A stretch of DNA of 64,000 bases. It comes from Pseudoalteromonas amylolytica. GTDB lineage: Bacteria; Pseudomonadota; Gammaproteobacteria; Enterobacterales; Alteromonadaceae. Of the stretch, positions 1 to 9,878 are shown piece after piece. Positions within the stretch are counted from its first letter, which is position 1; each line of letters begins with the position of its first letter. The notes under the pieces are model-generated. The model was not told the DNA's origin. It worked only from the letters and a program-made list of their open reading frames with translations, and did not search any database. Where the stretch lies: the NCBI RefSeq assembly GCF_001854605.1, contig NZ_MKJU01000022.1, positions 248,001 through 312,000 of the forward strand, read 5' to 3'. A program made the translations under genes and the position numbers.

Positions 1-158
1 TTCAGGGCATAAATTCCCGCGCCCTGATTAATTAAAACCATAGGGTGCTCCCCATAATATGCGGGATTGAGCGGAGGTGGCTCTTGCTCTTCTTTAGCGT
101 GTACACACAAAGTTACCAGAGAAAGTAAGAGGGTCAGTATTGTTTTGTTCATCATCAT
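1..158 (-). CDS. Partial exported protein, family unknown (3' end beyond window)
   Basis: An open frame enters from the left edge and starts at three consecutive ATG codons (158, 155, 152). The visible 52 residues begin with a basic-hydrophobic signal peptide (MNKTILTLLLSLVTLCVHA, cleavage likely after HA), followed by an acidic, proline-rich stretch (KEEQEPPPLNP) and a segment around HPMVLINQGAGIYAL. I do not recognise the family. It is divergent from the ydbH operon, with about 230 bp between the two starts. The rest of the gene is outside the window, so no function is assigned. Confidence 0.6.
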   Translation of the reverse strand, partial: MMMNKTILTLLLSLVTLCVHAKEEQEPPPLNPAYYGEHPMVLINQGAGIYAL

Positions 159-385
159 AGCAAGGATATATGTTGGCGGCGTAGGCCGTTTCGTATAAGA
201 AAATGCACCTGTCGGTGCTTAAGTATTAGGCTAGTATAAAGCATTATTCTTTTATCTGCTTGACTATGTAATACGATATTCCAGACTCATAAGCAGCTAC
301 AACTTATTACAATTAGTTTGCCACAGCGGTGGTATTTTCCTTTATTATTAGCACATGAAATTAATGATGTTTGGATTGCAACTAT

Positions 386-2923
386 ATGATCTTTAGGTGG
401 TTAAAATGGCTGTTCGTGGTGGTGTGTGGCTTACTTTTAAGCCTGTACATTGCACGACAACCATTGAGCACTAAGCTTGCTAACCATTATTTGCAACCAT
501 ACAACTTGCAATTGAGTTGTTTAGATTGGTCATTCGGCAGTTGGCGTGCAATCCATATTGAATCATTGTGTTTAACCGCAGAGACTTTTGCGGTTAATTT
601 GCGCGATATTAATGCGACACGCTCTGATGTTTATATTTCTCAGCTAGACGCTCGGTTAAAACAGACACAGCAATCACAGCAACCGATGCGTTTTACACCC
701 CTTGCTCTGCCTTTGCCAAACAGACCTTTGCTTCATATCGAGCATATCAGTATTGAAGGCGCTCCGTGGGGTGGACAAATCAACGCTTCTTTAACAGAGC
801 GTAAAGCGAATCACTTTTCGCTGTTGGGGGATGTTATTGCCGATGTACATGTTCAACCCAGTGAAGTTCAGGCCAACGTTGATTTACAAAGCCCTTTGCT
901 GCAAGGACTCTTGCCTGATTTTGTTACCTCGTTTACCGGTGATGCAGATGTGGTATTTCAAGGAGAGCATGCAACGGTAAGTGTCGCGCCAAAACTGGCT
1001 GCTAATATTCCAAACCAAGGCTGCCAGTTGCCGCTGCAAAGTACAGGAACAATCCAACTGAATGTGGCGCTCAACAGCCAAAAAGTTATCACCGATGCTT
1101 CGGGTTTAACTACTACTTTTACCCCACAGGAGTGCGATACCCTGTTGCCAAAAAATTATAGAGAGCAGCTTGAAGTGCTGGTGGGTGAGCCATGGACGTT
1201 GGCTTTGTCTACGCCGATTAATTTTCAGGATGGTCGCATCGAAACACAAGAAGTTCTTTTACGCACTAACGCGCAAAGTAGTGTGTTGGTGTTACAAAAG
1301 TTACAAGCACAAATACAGGATAAGCAATTTAAAAGCGAATTAACATTTGCTCACAACACTAAGCTACTCGGGGAGGCGTCACTTGATGGTACATTGCGCT
1401 ATCAAAATAGCGAATTGTACATAGATAGCCAGCTAATGTACCAAAGTGAGCACTTACCTTTTGTGGCGTTTGAACACCAAAACAGCCAGCTTGAGGGTAG
1501 CGTTAAACTTGTTATGGGGCCTGCTGTTCGCACGCTGTCATTGGTGGCTAAGGGCGGTATTGAAAGCGCGTCAGTGAGTGGGGTTGAAATAAGTTCAGGT
1601 CAGTTAGATATTGAAGGCGCGCTTGGCTTTACTGATACGCTAAGTGGTGAGGCAAGGGCAAAGATAACCGCACCGGCGCTTAAATTTACGGACGGTCATA
1701 GCAAGCATAATCGGCTTGAAGTGAATGCAAAACTGAGCGCGGATCAGCAATTGACGTTAGACAGTGAGCTTAACGTAGATAAGGTCACTCACACCGACAA
1801 ACAGCTGAGCGGGCTTACATCAAAATTTACCGTGAGTAGTGATTTAACACATGGTGAAATCTTCTCTGCGCTCTCGGGGCAAACAAGGTTGGCACAGTTA
1901 CAGTTACCTAAACTCGCAATAAACGATATTCACATTGATAGCAAGGTACAGCAAAGTCGTGGCGGCGCGTTTGAGCATTATATCCAAGCTGCGGGTATGG
2001 AGGGAGTTTTAAAACACCAGTATTCGCCACAAGCGCACCCTTATCAGTTAGTGGTAAGTGCTAAGCCTGTGACTAAGCTACAACCGATATTAGCGCAACT
2101 TATCCCTCAGCTTCAGCTGAGTGAAGGGAATGTAAGCATTGTGGCGAATGGGGATTTAAACCTACAAACCGGTGACTTTAAAGCACAGTTCGACGCGGTA
2201 TCAGCTCTGTATGACACTCATTATATTGATGATATTAATACACAAATTAGTGGTCAGTTTAGTTCAGGTAAGATTAATATAGCGGACTCTAAGGTGACCG
2301 TAGGGCAGGTACGCTCAGGTGTGGTGCTCACGAATGTGTCTGCACAGTTGCAAGTAGAAGACAACTTAGCGCAATTACATGACCTAACTGCGCAGGTGTT
2401 TGATGGTCAAGTTCACTTAGCGTTGCTTAAGCTATCGAGTGCACCGCAGCAGTTACAGCTCAAGGCTCAGGCGCTTGATTTAGCATTACTCGCGCAAGCA
2501 GGAAGAGATGCAGGTGTTGAACTCAGTGGTCGAGTATCAGGGATATTTCCGGTACGTATTGAAAATGGAACCGTGAGCATTGAGCAGGGCAAACTGTTCA
2601 ATGCTGGGGTTGGCAATCTCAAGGTTGCACAAAATGCTTCAATTGAAGCACTTAAAACGCAGCAACCAAGCCTTGAGTCGGTCATTGGGGTTTTGGATGA
2701 CCTCACAATAGATACGCTGAGTAGCGATGTGGTGCTAACCTCCGATGGTTGGTTGACCTTGGGGGTACAGATTGTCGGTGAGAACAAAGCCCAGGCACAG
2801 CCTGTGAACTTTAACTACACACACCAAGAGAACATATTTACGCTTTTTAGGGCGTTGCGGCTGAGCGACGAGATAACCCAAAAAGTGGAAGACGCTTTAA
2901 CTAAACAGGAGCAAAGCCCATGA
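386..2923 (+). CDS. ydbH: YdbH family AsmA-like intermembrane phospholipid transport protein
   Basis: An 845-residue protein with one N-terminal membrane anchor (about residues 5-24) followed by a long beta-rich, low-cysteine region typical of AsmA-like bridge proteins. The C-terminal third matches the YdbH family. In E. coli, YdbH, TamB and YhdP redundantly move phospholipids from inner to outer membrane, and YdbH works with the lipoprotein YnbE. The gene overlaps ynbE by 4 bp and ydbL follows, which is the E. coli operon order and strongly supports the call. The open frame extends upstream to a TTG at 371, but ATG 386 gives the normal short cytoplasmic N-terminus before the membrane helix. 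No strong ribosome-binding site is visible at either start. Confidence 0.88.
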   Translation: MIFRWLKWLFVVVCGLLLSLYIARQPLSTKLANHYLQPYNLQLSCLDWSFGSWRAIHIESLCLTAETFAVNLRDINATRSDVYISQLDARLKQTQQSQQPMRFTPLALPLPNRPLLHIEHISIEGAPWGGQINASLTERKANHFSLLGDVIADVHVQPSEVQANVDLQSPLLQGLLPDFVTSFTGDADVVFQGEHATVSVAPKLAANIPNQGCQLPLQSTGTIQLNVALNSQKVITDASGLTTTFTPQECDTLLPKNYREQLEVLVGEPWTLALSTPINFQDGRIETQEVLLRTNAQSSVLVLQKLQAQIQDKQFKSELTFAHNTKLLGEASLDGTLRYQNSELYIDSQLMYQSEHLPFVAFEHQNSQLEGSVKLVMGPAVRTLSLVAKGGIESASVSGVEISSGQLDIEGALGFTDTLSGEARAKITAPALKFTDGHSKHNRLEVNAKLSADQQLTLDSELNVDKVTHTDKQLSGLTSKFTVSSDLTHGEIFSALSGQTRLAQLQLPKLAINDIHIDSKVQQSRGGAFEHYIQAAGMEGVLKHQYSPQAHPYQLVVSAKPVTKLQPILAQLIPQLQLSEGNVSIVANGDLNLQTGDFKAQFDAVSALYDTHYIDDINTQISGQFSSGKINIADSKVTVGQVRSGVVLTNVSAQLQVEDNLAQLHDLTAQVFDGQVHLALLKLSSAPQQLQLKAQALDLALLAQAGRDAGVELSGRVSGIFPVRIENGTVSIEQGKLFNAGVGNLKVAQNASIEALKTQQPSLESVIGVLDDLTIDTLSSDVVLTSDGWLTLGVQIVGENKAQAQPVNFNYTHQENIFTLFRALRLSDEITQKVEDALTKQEQSP

Positions 2924-3099
2924 AATGGACCCTAATACTGGTGAGCTTTTTGTGTCTAAGCGCCTGTACTCACAAGGTACAGGTTGAGACCAAAGAGCCA
3001 ATCACAATCAATTTGAACGTCAAAGTGGATCATGAGATCCGCGTTAAAGTTGACAAAGAACTTGATGATTTATTCAGCGATGACAGCGAACTATTCTAA
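2920..3099 (+). CDS. ynbE: YnbE family outer-membrane lipoprotein
   Basis: A 59-residue ORF starting with the ATG that overlaps the ydbH stop (ATGA), which implies translational coupling. It has a short hydrophobic signal with the lipobox LSAC (Cys16). The mature part contains the alternating pattern PITINLNVKVDHEIRVKVDKEL, as expected for a short beta element, and an acidic tail. In E. coli, YnbE is the outer-membrane lipoprotein partner that stacks onto the C-terminus of YdbH to complete an intermembrane bridge. Size, lipobox and position between ydbH and ydbL together make the identification secure. Confidence 0.88.
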   Translation: MKWTLILVSFLCLSACTHKVQVETKEPITINLNVKVDHEIRVKVDKELDDLFSDDSELF

Positions 3100-3110
3100 G
3101 GGAGAGAAAC

Positions 3111-3431
3111 ATGAAAGCGAGCAAATTATTAGTGACATTCACAGCCCTTAGTATGGCGTTTTCGGCTTGGGCACTGAGCTTAGACAGCGCGAAAAACCAA
3201 GGTCTGGTTGGTGAAACGGCAAGTGGCTACTTAGCTGCGGTTAGCAGCAATGCTCAGGTACAGGCCCTGATAGATGATGTAAACGCCAAGCGTAAAGCCA
3301 AGTATCAACAATTGGCGAAGAAAAACGGCATCAGTTTGTCTCAGGTGGAGGCACTGGCGGGTAAAAAAGCCATCGAGAAAACGGCTAAAGGGCACTATGT
3401 TAAAGTGAATGGCAGCTGGGTGAAAAAGTAA
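3111..3431 (+). CDS. ydbL: YdbL family (DUF1318) periplasmic protein
   Basis: A 106-residue protein with a cleavable signal peptide ending at AWA (about residue 21). The mature domain is small and lysine-rich, with the DUF1318 features of a GLVGE motif after the signal and a C-terminal segment ending in YVKVNGSWVKK. In E. coli, YdbL is a periplasmic factor thought to keep YnbE from forming improper multimers, so that YdbH-YnbE bridges assemble correctly. It lies 11 bp after ynbE, with GGGAG just upstream of ATG 3111, and is followed by a terminator-like hairpin that closes the three-gene operon. Confidence 0.88.
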   Translation: MKASKLLVTFTALSMAFSAWALSLDSAKNQGLVGETASGYLAAVSSNAQVQALIDDVNAKRKAKYQQLAKKNGISLSQVEALAGKKAIEKTAKGHYVKVNGSWVKK

Positions 3432-3440
3432 AGGCTCACT

Positions 3441-3464
3441 AACGGGGCAAAGCAATGCCCCGTT
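3441..3464 (+). terminator. Terminator after ydbH-ynbE-ydbL
   Basis: A perfect 8-bp stem (AACGGGGC / GCCCCGTT) with an 8-base loop, followed by a pyrimidine-rich tract (ATCTTCTTTT). It lies 9 bp after the ydbL stop and before the convergent DUF1415 gene. Confidence 0.75.
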
Positions 3465-3509
3465 ATCTTCTTTTAAATCATTTGTGTCGTGTTAGCATAA
3501 CGTCCATTG

Positions 3510-4061
3510 TTATTTTTTATAGCAATTTCTCAGTAATTGCTGCCAAAAAGTTTCACCTTTTCGTCTTGCCAGACGAATATTGTGCTCGGGAATACTCTCA
3601 GGTTCATCGTAACTGTCTAATGCCTCGGCCATGCTTTGTTCACGAATGATATGCAATGTTGGATAGGGCGCTCTATTGGTATAGTTTGCCGCGTCGTCTT
3701 CGTCACTGTCGGCAAATACGTAGTCTGGGTGGAAGTTTGCGATTTGATAAGTGCCTTCATAACCTTGTACTGCAATCATGGCATTGGCCAAATCGACTAA
3801 ATCCAAAAAGTCGTCAAACTCTCCAAAACCTTCAGTAAAAATCAGTAAAGCAGTTTCTTTGCCTGTGTCGTCATTCATGGCTGCACATTCGTCTAACATG
3901 TCCATCACAGCATCGTCATGGCTGACAGCCGTTGAAACGCGATAATGAATCGCGTTTTGCTCCACTTCTTGGCGTGCAAACGGGCAAAAGTTAAATTTCA
4001 CAATGACTGAGCTGACCCAATTTTGCATGATTTGCTGCGGGCTTAAAGAAGATGTTGTCAT
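3510..4061 (-). CDS. DUF1415 domain-containing protein
   Basis: A 183-residue cytoplasmic protein of the DUF1415 family. The N-terminus has the family signature NFCPFAR (residues 24-30) with a conserved Cys, followed by an acidic region and a C-terminal LARRKGETFW segment. No catalytic role is established for the family. Its start lies 13 bp downstream of the waaA stop on the same strand, so the two are probably co-transcribed. That position does not by itself show a role in LPS synthesis. Confidence 0.8.
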   Translation of the reverse strand: MTTSSLSPQQIMQNWVSSVIVKFNFCPFARQEVEQNAIHYRVSTAVSHDDAVMDMLDECAAMNDDTGKETALLIFTEGFGEFDDFLDLVDLANAMIAVQGYEGTYQIANFHPDYVFADSDEDDAANYTNRAPYPTLHIIREQSMAEALDSYDEPESIPEHNIRLARRKGETFWQQLLRNCYKK

Positions 4062-4074
4062 GGTCGATATCGCT

Positions 4075-5337
4075 CTAGTTTAGTTGCCTGTTTAATAAGT
4101 CTAATGTTTTCTCAACCGCGCCTTGGTTTTGCTTGAGGCACTGTAGCGCCAGTTGGCCTTGCTTTTGACGTTGAGGCTCGTCAGTTAATAGCGCACACAC
4201 GCGCTGTGCTAGTTGTTCTTGACTTGCCACTGTGGTGGCACCTTTTAACGTTAGTAGCTCTGGGTAAATATGTGCAAAGTTATAGGTATGTGGACCACTT
4301 AGCACTGGCACTGCGAATGCAGCGGCTTCAAGTGGGTTATGGCCACCGCGTGCTATTAAACTGCCGCCAATATAAGCAATGTCAGCACAGCCAAATAACA
4401 TCTTAAGCTCACCTAGCGTATCAGCGAGCAGCACCTGACTATGGCGGTCAAATGTTTGGCTACGACGACAGTAAGTTAGACCGGAACTGGTGAGTAGGGC
4501 TGCAACCTTATCAAATTGCTCGGGGTGACGTGGCGCTATGATCAGTAAGGCATCGGGATGAGATTGCAATACCTGTTTGTGGGCAGCCAAAACGTGCTCA
4601 TGTTCATTGGGGTGTGTGGAACCTGCCACCCAAATTGGGCGGCCAGAAAATTCAGCCTTGAGCTGCTTTGCTGCTTTAATATCTGCGTCATTGGGCTGAA
4701 TATCAAACTTGATAGAGCCCGTTACTGTGACTTTTTCTTCAGTCAGTCCCAATGCGATAAAGCGCTGCGCATCTTGCTCATTGTGGCTGGCAAGCGCGTC
4801 AATCGATGCCATTATCCAGCGGCTTATGTTTGGGAACTTTTGATAGCCGCGAAAAGACTTTTCGGAGAGTCGTGCATTGATAACGCACACGGAACAATTT
4901 GCTTGCTTGGCATGGGTGAACACATTTGGCCACAGCTCTGTTTCTAATACAACCAACAACTTGGGCTGAAAACGTTTTATAAATCGCTTGCTGGCAAAGT
5001 AAAAGTCGATGGGCAAGTAACATATAGCTATGTCGTGGCCAATACTTTGTGAAATTTGTGCTCGGCCGGTGGGCGTGTTACACGTGACCATCACTGACTC
5101 GCTCGGATGGGTCTGGATAAACCTTTTTATCAGCGGCGTAGCGGCGAGGACTTCGCCCACAGAGGCGCAATGAAACACCACAGGTTGCTTTACTACTCGC
5201 TGGGTATCATATATGCCCAAACGTTCTGCAAAGTGTTGCTTATAGCCAGTATTTTTCTTACCACGAACAACATATAGATACAGTAAAATAAGCGGGCTCA
5301 ATAACGCGAGCGTAAGAGAGTAAAGTAAACGGGTCAT
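4075..5337 (-). CDS. waaA: 3-deoxy-D-manno-octulosonic acid (Kdo) transferase
   Basis: A 420-residue glycosyltransferase with an N-terminal membrane helix (about residues 4-24), as in WaaA/KdtA. It shows the acceptor-binding segment HFAERLG, the catalytic motif ASVGEVLAA with the essential Glu, NARLSEKSF, GSTHPNEHE, and the CMP-Kdo-binding GGHNPLEAAAF near residue 330. The enzyme adds Kdo to lipid IVA at the inner membrane. A Kdo kinase gene lies 4 kb away, and in Haemophilus and Vibrio such a kinase goes with a WaaA that adds a single Kdo. That mode is inferred here, not visible in the sequence. Confidence 0.93.
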   Translation of the reverse strand: MTRLLYSLTLALLSPLILLYLYVVRGKKNTGYKQHFAERLGIYDTQRVVKQPVVFHCASVGEVLAATPLIKRFIQTHPSESVMVTCNTPTGRAQISQSIGHDIAICYLPIDFYFASKRFIKRFQPKLLVVLETELWPNVFTHAKQANCSVCVINARLSEKSFRGYQKFPNISRWIMASIDALASHNEQDAQRFIALGLTEEKVTVTGSIKFDIQPNDADIKAAKQLKAEFSGRPIWVAGSTHPNEHEHVLAAHKQVLQSHPDALLIIAPRHPEQFDKVAALLTSSGLTYCRRSQTFDRHSQVLLADTLGELKMLFGCADIAYIGGSLIARGGHNPLEAAAFAVPVLSGPHTYNFAHIYPELLTLKGATTVASQEQLAQRVCALLTDEPQRQKQGQLALQCLKQNQGAVEKTLDLLNRQLN

Positions 5338-5487
5338 AGCACCTTGGTAGCGATTTAAAACGCCATTTTAGCCTGTTCAGCGCATATAGTGAAATACTAT
5401 AACAAAATTACACATTTGAGACCGTGCGAGTAGCACAGTTATTTGCTAACATGCTTTCACTTTTATCCACTTAACAGCTGTTATTTT

Positions 5488-6939
5488 ATGTCGTTAAAAC
5501 TCTCGTCCTGTGTCGCAGCGTTCGCGCTGGTGTTTTCGTGTTTTAGTTATAGTGCACCAACTGCCTATTTACCTATCTCAAAAGACACATCATTAGAATA
5601 TCAGATAGACCGTATGTTTGCGCTGACCAATGGCGTGCCAATGGCAAAGCCCTATCGGGTCAGCGAGGTAAATATTGCGCTTCAAAAGTTGCGCAGAGTT
5701 GACGAACCGCTTTATCGCCATATTCGCGAACGGTTAAAAAAATTCCAAGGACAAGACGAGATTGTCAGACAGGGCGTTAAACTTAGGTACGACTCTGGCA
5801 CACAAGTGAAACTGGCGAACGATAGAGGTAACATTTCGGGTGAATACGCGGAACTGTCACTTGATGGCGTATGGCGTGGTAGCAGCAACTCCTTGTTACA
5901 AGTTGGTATGGATTATCGAGTACGCCAAGGGGATTTAGTACCGTACAACACATTTTATGCTTTGGCGGGAGACACCTTCCAGCTAAACCTAGGCTACAAG
6001 GAGCATTGGTTTTCTCCATTTAAGAGCTTTGCACAGGTATACTCGAACAATGCAAAGCCTTCGGCGTCGGTATCGCTGGGTTTGATTGCACCACTTAAAA
6101 ATTGGTGGAACTTTGACTTTGAGTTGTTTTATTCAGAGCTAGACCGCCAAGAGCAGGGCATCGTCTACCAAGGTCAATTGCACGATGGTTCGCCTAAACT
6201 TGCGGGAACCCATTTTAGCATTGAGCCCATTGAAGGCTGGACAATCGGTTTGAACCGTATGATGCAATTTGGTGGTGGCCCACGTGAAGTTGGCACAAGT
6301 GATGTACTTAAAGCCTATTTTGACCCCTCTGGGAATGACAACAAAGGGAATGGCTTGAGCCAAGATGATGAGTTGGGAGACCAGTGGGCAACGCTCACCA
6401 GCACATTACAAACCAATTTTTATACCCCCGTTGAGTGGTATATTGAATACGGTGGCGAAGATACTAAAAACCACAGCAACGTTCAGTTTGGTAATACTGC
6501 TGCAAGCTTTGGTGTGTATCTACCTCAGTTAACTCAGGCTACAACGCTACGTTATGAATATACTAATATGCACAGCTTATGGTATGTGAATGAGATATAC
6601 CCCACAGCGGGCAACACTAACAAAGGCTTTGTGGTGGGTCATTTTGCAGCGGATCAACGGGTATTTGGCGATGCAGCACCAAGCAAAGTACATACTCTAG
6701 AGGCAACATACAGTAGCGATTACAGTACTATGTGGCGCTTGAAATATACACAAATAGATAACCAGAGCGGCTATTTGAATGAGTTTGACCAAGTTGGAGC
6801 TGACTACGAACAAGCTCGTGCGCTTGAGCTCAGTAACAGCCAAATTATTGAAGGTCGTCACGTTGAAACCACATTAAGTGTTGGTAAAGATGTATTTGGT
6901 GAAAGTTATACTTGGCTGTCGCTCAATGTATACTGGTAA
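5488..6939 (+). CDS. Wzi family outer-membrane (capsule assembly) protein
   Basis: A 483-residue protein with a signal peptide ending at YSA (about residue 24), then a helical segment and many aromatic-rich amphipathic strands ending in a C-terminal aromatic (LSLNVYW), as in an outer-membrane beta-barrel. Conserved blocks include LGYKEHWFSPF and VEWYIEYGGED, which match the Wzi family. Wzi in E. coli K30 is a lectin barrel that attaches capsule to the cell surface. Here it precedes gmhA-hldE rather than wza-wzb-wzc, so the polysaccharide it serves is unknown. The frame is open back to 5443, but the start at ATG 5488 gives a normal signal peptide. Confidence 0.82.
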   Translation: MSLKLSSCVAAFALVFSCFSYSAPTAYLPISKDTSLEYQIDRMFALTNGVPMAKPYRVSEVNIALQKLRRVDEPLYRHIRERLKKFQGQDEIVRQGVKLRYDSGTQVKLANDRGNISGEYAELSLDGVWRGSSNSLLQVGMDYRVRQGDLVPYNTFYALAGDTFQLNLGYKEHWFSPFKSFAQVYSNNAKPSASVSLGLIAPLKNWWNFDFELFYSELDRQEQGIVYQGQLHDGSPKLAGTHFSIEPIEGWTIGLNRMMQFGGGPREVGTSDVLKAYFDPSGNDNKGNGLSQDDELGDQWATLTSTLQTNFYTPVEWYIEYGGEDTKNHSNVQFGNTAASFGVYLPQLTQATTLRYEYTNMHSLWYVNEIYPTAGNTNKGFVVGHFAADQRVFGDAAPSKVHTLEATYSSDYSTMWRLKYTQIDNQSGYLNEFDQVGADYEQARALELSNSQIIEGRHVETTLSVGKDVFGESYTWLSLNVYW

Positions 6940-6992
6940 CATACGATTAAATTTAAGAAGTTATACCCAAAAGCGGTAATATAGGAATGAAT

Positions 6993-7583
6993 ATGTCGCA
7001 AAATGAACACATTCAACAGAGTTATTTAGCGAGTCTGGAGCGCCATCAGGCATTATTTGAAACCATGGCAAATTACCATGAAGAATGTCTAAGACTGTTA
7101 GAAGCTTGTCACAGTACTTTGGCCAAAGGCGGCAAGGTGATCTGGTTTGGTAACGGTGGCAGCGCAGCTGACGCTCAGCATTTGGCTGCTGAGTTTGTAG
7201 TGCGATATAAACTGGAACGTGGGCCGCTTGCGTCAATTGCGTTGACAACGGATACCTCTATTTTGACCGCACATAGTAATGACTATCACTTTGATACGGT
7301 ATTTGAGCGACAAGTACAGGCATTATGTAAATCTGAAGATTTAGTCATTGGTCTGACTACCTCAGGCACCAGCGCCAACATTAATCTCGCTTTGACAGCT
7401 GCAAACGAAATTGGCGCGAATACCGTCGCGTTGACGGGCCGTGATGGCGGTGAAGTTAAAAATATCGCTAAATTACCTATCATTATTAAAAATGATGAAA
7501 CAGCGCGTATCCAAGAGGCACACATGTTTATTGGTCACTGGCTGTGTGAAGCGGTAGATATGTTGGTAGCGGAGCAACAGTAA
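6993..7583 (+). CDS. gmhA: Sedoheptulose-7-phosphate isomerase (phosphoheptose isomerase)
   Basis: A 196-residue SIS-fold enzyme that converts sedoheptulose 7-phosphate to D-glycero-D-manno-heptose 7-phosphate, the first step toward ADP-heptose. Visible motifs are [11 protein letters not shown] (substrate phosphate loop), [10 protein letters not shown], and the C-terminal [17 protein letters not shown] with the metal and catalytic His/Glu. Two in-frame ATGs exist. AGGA at 6983-6986 abuts the first (6987) but has a workable 6-base gap to the second (6993), which is chosen here. The stop overlaps the hldE start by one base. Confidence 0.94.
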   Translation: MSQNEHIQQSYLASLERHQALFETMANYHEECLRLLEACHSTLAKGGKVIWFGNGGSAADAQHLAAEFVVRYKLERGPLASIALTTDTSILTAHSNDYHFDTVFERQVQALCKSEDLVIGLTTSGTSANINLALTAANEIGANTVALTGRDGGEVKNIAKLPIIIKNDETARIQEAHMFIGHWLCEAVDMLVAEQQ

Positions 7584-9040
7584 TGGAGTTCTCTCGTTTA
7601 CAAAAGCTAAACCAAGCACGGGTTTTGGTGGTTGGTGACGTGATGTTGGACCGTTACTGGCATGGTGATACTGGGCGAATTTCACCCGAAGCGCCTGTGC
7701 CGGTGGTTAAAGTAAGTAGCTTGGAAGACAAAGCGGGTGGTGCAGCAAACGTTGCGAAGAACATTGCTCATTTGGATGGTCAGGTGGGCTTGTTAGGACT
7801 GATTGGTGAAGACGACAATGGCGTATCGCTGACTAGGATCTTAGAAAGCGAGAAGATTGCTTCTCAGTTAGTGACGGTCGAAGAATTACCGACCATCGCC
7901 AAAATGCGTGTTATCAGTCGCCATCAGCAGGTTGTACGCTTAGATTTAGAAGAAACATTCAGCGAACAACACAGCCGTCTATTGCTAGCGCGCTTAGAGC
8001 AAGTGCTTGATGATTATGATTTTGTTTTGTTTTCAGATTATAACAAAGGTGCTTTGAGTGCGATTAAAGACATGATCGCATTGGCCAAGGCTGCGGGTAA
8101 AACGGTTTTAATCGACCCTAAGTCTAGTGATTTATCGTTGTATCGTGGCGCTGATTATATAACGCCAAACCTCAACGAATTTAAATTAGCAGGTGGCAAG
8201 GTTGGCAGCGAGCAAGAACTGACAGACAGCGCGCGACAACTCATTGCCGAGCATGGTATTGGTGCTATGCTCTTGACGCGATCTGAGCAAGGCATGTCAC
8301 TTATTTGTGCAACGCAGAAGCACGATTTTCCAGCGCAGGTACTCGAAGTGAGTGATGTGACGGGTGCGGGAGATACCGTTATTGCAACGCTGACGACCAT
8401 GCTGGGTGCGGGAATGGCACCTAAAGATGCTGTTGAAGTGGCAAATATCGCAGCGGGCATTGCGGTGAGTAAGCTAGGTGCTGCAACCGTATCACCTGAA
8501 GAGCTAAGCCGTAAAATGGGGCAGTATCTACGTCAAACCGGTGAGCATTATCAAACTCCGTTTGATGATGTACTCAAACACATCGCATTTGCCAAGCAAA
8601 ACGGTGAGAAGATAGTATTTACCAATGGTTGCTTCGATATTTTACATGCAGGTCATGTTCGTTATTTAGCTCAAGCCAAAAGCATGGGCGACAGACTTGT
8701 GGTTGGCCTGAATAATGATGAGTCAATCACGCGCTTAAAGGGCCCACAAAGACCCATCAACGCGTTAAAAGAGCGCGCTATGGTGTTGAGCGCTTTGGCG
8801 TCAGTGGATTGGGTGATCCCATTTGGAAGCGAGGCTGAAAACGACACCCCTGCGAAGCTGATTGAGCAGATAAGCCCAGATATCCTAGTTAAGGGCGGTG
8901 ACTATAAAGTATCAGAAATTGCAGGAGCCGATCATGTGTTGGCTCAGGGCGGGCAGGTTGAAGTGTTAGCCTTTTTAGATGGCTGTTCAACCTCTGGTAT
9001 TATAGAAAAAGCCAAGCTTGGTAAAACCGCTAAGTCTTAG
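7583..9040 (+). CDS. hldE: Bifunctional heptose-7-phosphate kinase / heptose-1-phosphate adenylyltransferase
   Basis: A 485-residue two-domain fusion. The N-terminal PfkB-type kinase domain (about 1-325) has [13 protein letters not shown] and the DVTGAGDTV motif with its catalytic Asp. The C-terminal cytidylyltransferase-like domain (about 345-485) has [13 protein letters not shown] with the HxGH signature and a GGDYK segment. It phosphorylates heptose 7-phosphate to the 1,7-bisphosphate and, after GmhB removes the 7-phosphate, makes ADP-heptose. It is translationally coupled to gmhA and overlaps the convergent kdkA by 4 bp at TTAG. Confidence 0.96.
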   Translation: MEFSRLQKLNQARVLVVGDVMLDRYWHGDTGRISPEAPVPVVKVSSLEDKAGGAANVAKNIAHLDGQVGLLGLIGEDDNGVSLTRILESEKIASQLVTVEELPTIAKMRVISRHQQVVRLDLEETFSEQHSRLLLARLEQVLDDYDFVLFSDYNKGALSAIKDMIALAKAAGKTVLIDPKSSDLSLYRGADYITPNLNEFKLAGGKVGSEQELTDSARQLIAEHGIGAMLLTRSEQGMSLICATQKHDFPAQVLEVSDVTGAGDTVIATLTTMLGAGMAPKDAVEVANIAAGIAVSKLGAATVSPEELSRKMGQYLRQTGEHYQTPFDDVLKHIAFAKQNGEKIVFTNGCFDILHAGHVRYLAQAKSMGDRLVVGLNNDESITRLKGPQRPINALKERAMVLSALASVDWVIPFGSEAENDTPAKLIEQISPDILVKGGDYKVSEIAGADHVLAQGGQVEVLAFLDGCSTSGIIEKAKLGKTAKS

Positions 9041-9756
9041 CTTTGTAGCGCTTGCCAATAAGATTGCTGTAATAGCAGCCAATCGTCTTGTGTAAAATAA
9101 AAGGTCGGCCATTTGTCGGCCTCTTTATTGAATGAGCGCTCCAAACGGCTAAGGTTAGCCTGCTGCCATGTTCTGCTTGGTGTTTTTAACTCGCCTCGGT
9201 CAAAGTCAATGAGATAGACTTCATCACACTCATCAAACAAAATATTATTAATATTTAAATCAGCATGATAGACACCAGCTTGATGAAAGCGCGCAACCGT
9301 TTGGGCAACTTTTTTCAGCGCTAGATGGTTGGCAGGTTCGGCTCGTAAGCGCTCACAAAGACTCTGCGCGCCCTTTACAGCTTCGGTAATGAGGCTGCCA
9401 CGATAGACCAGCCCTGTTCGAGATATTTTGGCCGCCACTGGCTTTGAGATAGGTAAGCCGAGCTTTTCAAGCTGACAAAGCAGTGCAAACTCTTGATACA
9501 CACGGGTGTTTTTTAAACCGGTATATAGGTATTGATCAGATAATAATTTACCGACTAAACCACCACGCCAGTAGTGTTTTAGTACATTAACTTTTTGATG
9601 ATGCTCAAAAAACCATGCAGTGGAACGACCTTCTTTGGTGGCAACAATGGCATTTTTTGCTTGCCAAAATTGTGCATCAAACCAGTTTAGATCGATTGTA
9701 TCTTTGTTTATATCTGGCGTTAATAAGTAGTGATTGTTGGTCGTGGTGATCTTCAT
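9037..9756 (-). CDS. kdkA: 3-deoxy-D-manno-octulosonic acid kinase
   Basis: A 239-residue small-molecule kinase with a protein-kinase-like fold. It has the catalytic loop [13 protein letters not shown] (HxDxxxxN) and the metal-binding [10 protein letters not shown], with a K-containing N-lobe typical of Kdo kinases. KdkA phosphorylates the Kdo of Kdo-lipid A, supplying the negative charge that the second Kdo provides in E. coli. The frame extends to a TTG at 9828, but ATG 9756 matches the usual N-terminus and length, so the extra 24 residues are left out. It sits on the opposite strand inside an otherwise plus-strand heptose cluster. Confidence 0.9.
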   Translation of the reverse strand: MKITTTNNHYLLTPDINKDTIDLNWFDAQFWQAKNAIVATKEGRSTAWFFEHHQKVNVLKHYWRGGLVGKLLSDQYLYTGLKNTRVYQEFALLCQLEKLGLPISKPVAAKISRTGLVYRGSLITEAVKGAQSLCERLRAEPANHLALKKVAQTVARFHQAGVYHADLNINNILFDECDEVYLIDFDRGELKTPSRTWQQANLSRLERSFNKEADKWPTFYFTQDDWLLLQQSYWQALQS

Positions 9757-9878
9757 CGACAGGTTAATTCGGCTAAAAGTTGCTGCAAGTGTAACGTGTT
9801 TTTTGTTGACCATAAACTTGCAAAGCAAATTGATTAATTTAAGATCTGGCGCAAATATTTTTGATAAGTAGGAAATTT

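Noticed and set aside
364..396. An 11-codon leader-like ORF overlapping the ydbH start.
   Set aside because: It overlaps by chance in another frame, and no regulatory codons or attenuator hairpin are visible.
2467..2787. A 106-codon minus-strand ORF inside ydbH.
   Set aside because: It is an antisense shadow of ydbH with low-quality composition, and no promoter or ribosome-binding site was seen.
3455..3649. A 64-codon plus-strand ORF after the ydbL terminator.
   Set aside because: It begins inside the terminator hairpin and runs antisense to the DUF1415 gene.
4558..4947. A 129-codon plus-strand ORF inside waaA.
   Set aside because: It lies antisense to clear waaA motifs, and its cysteine-rich composition is unlike a real gene.
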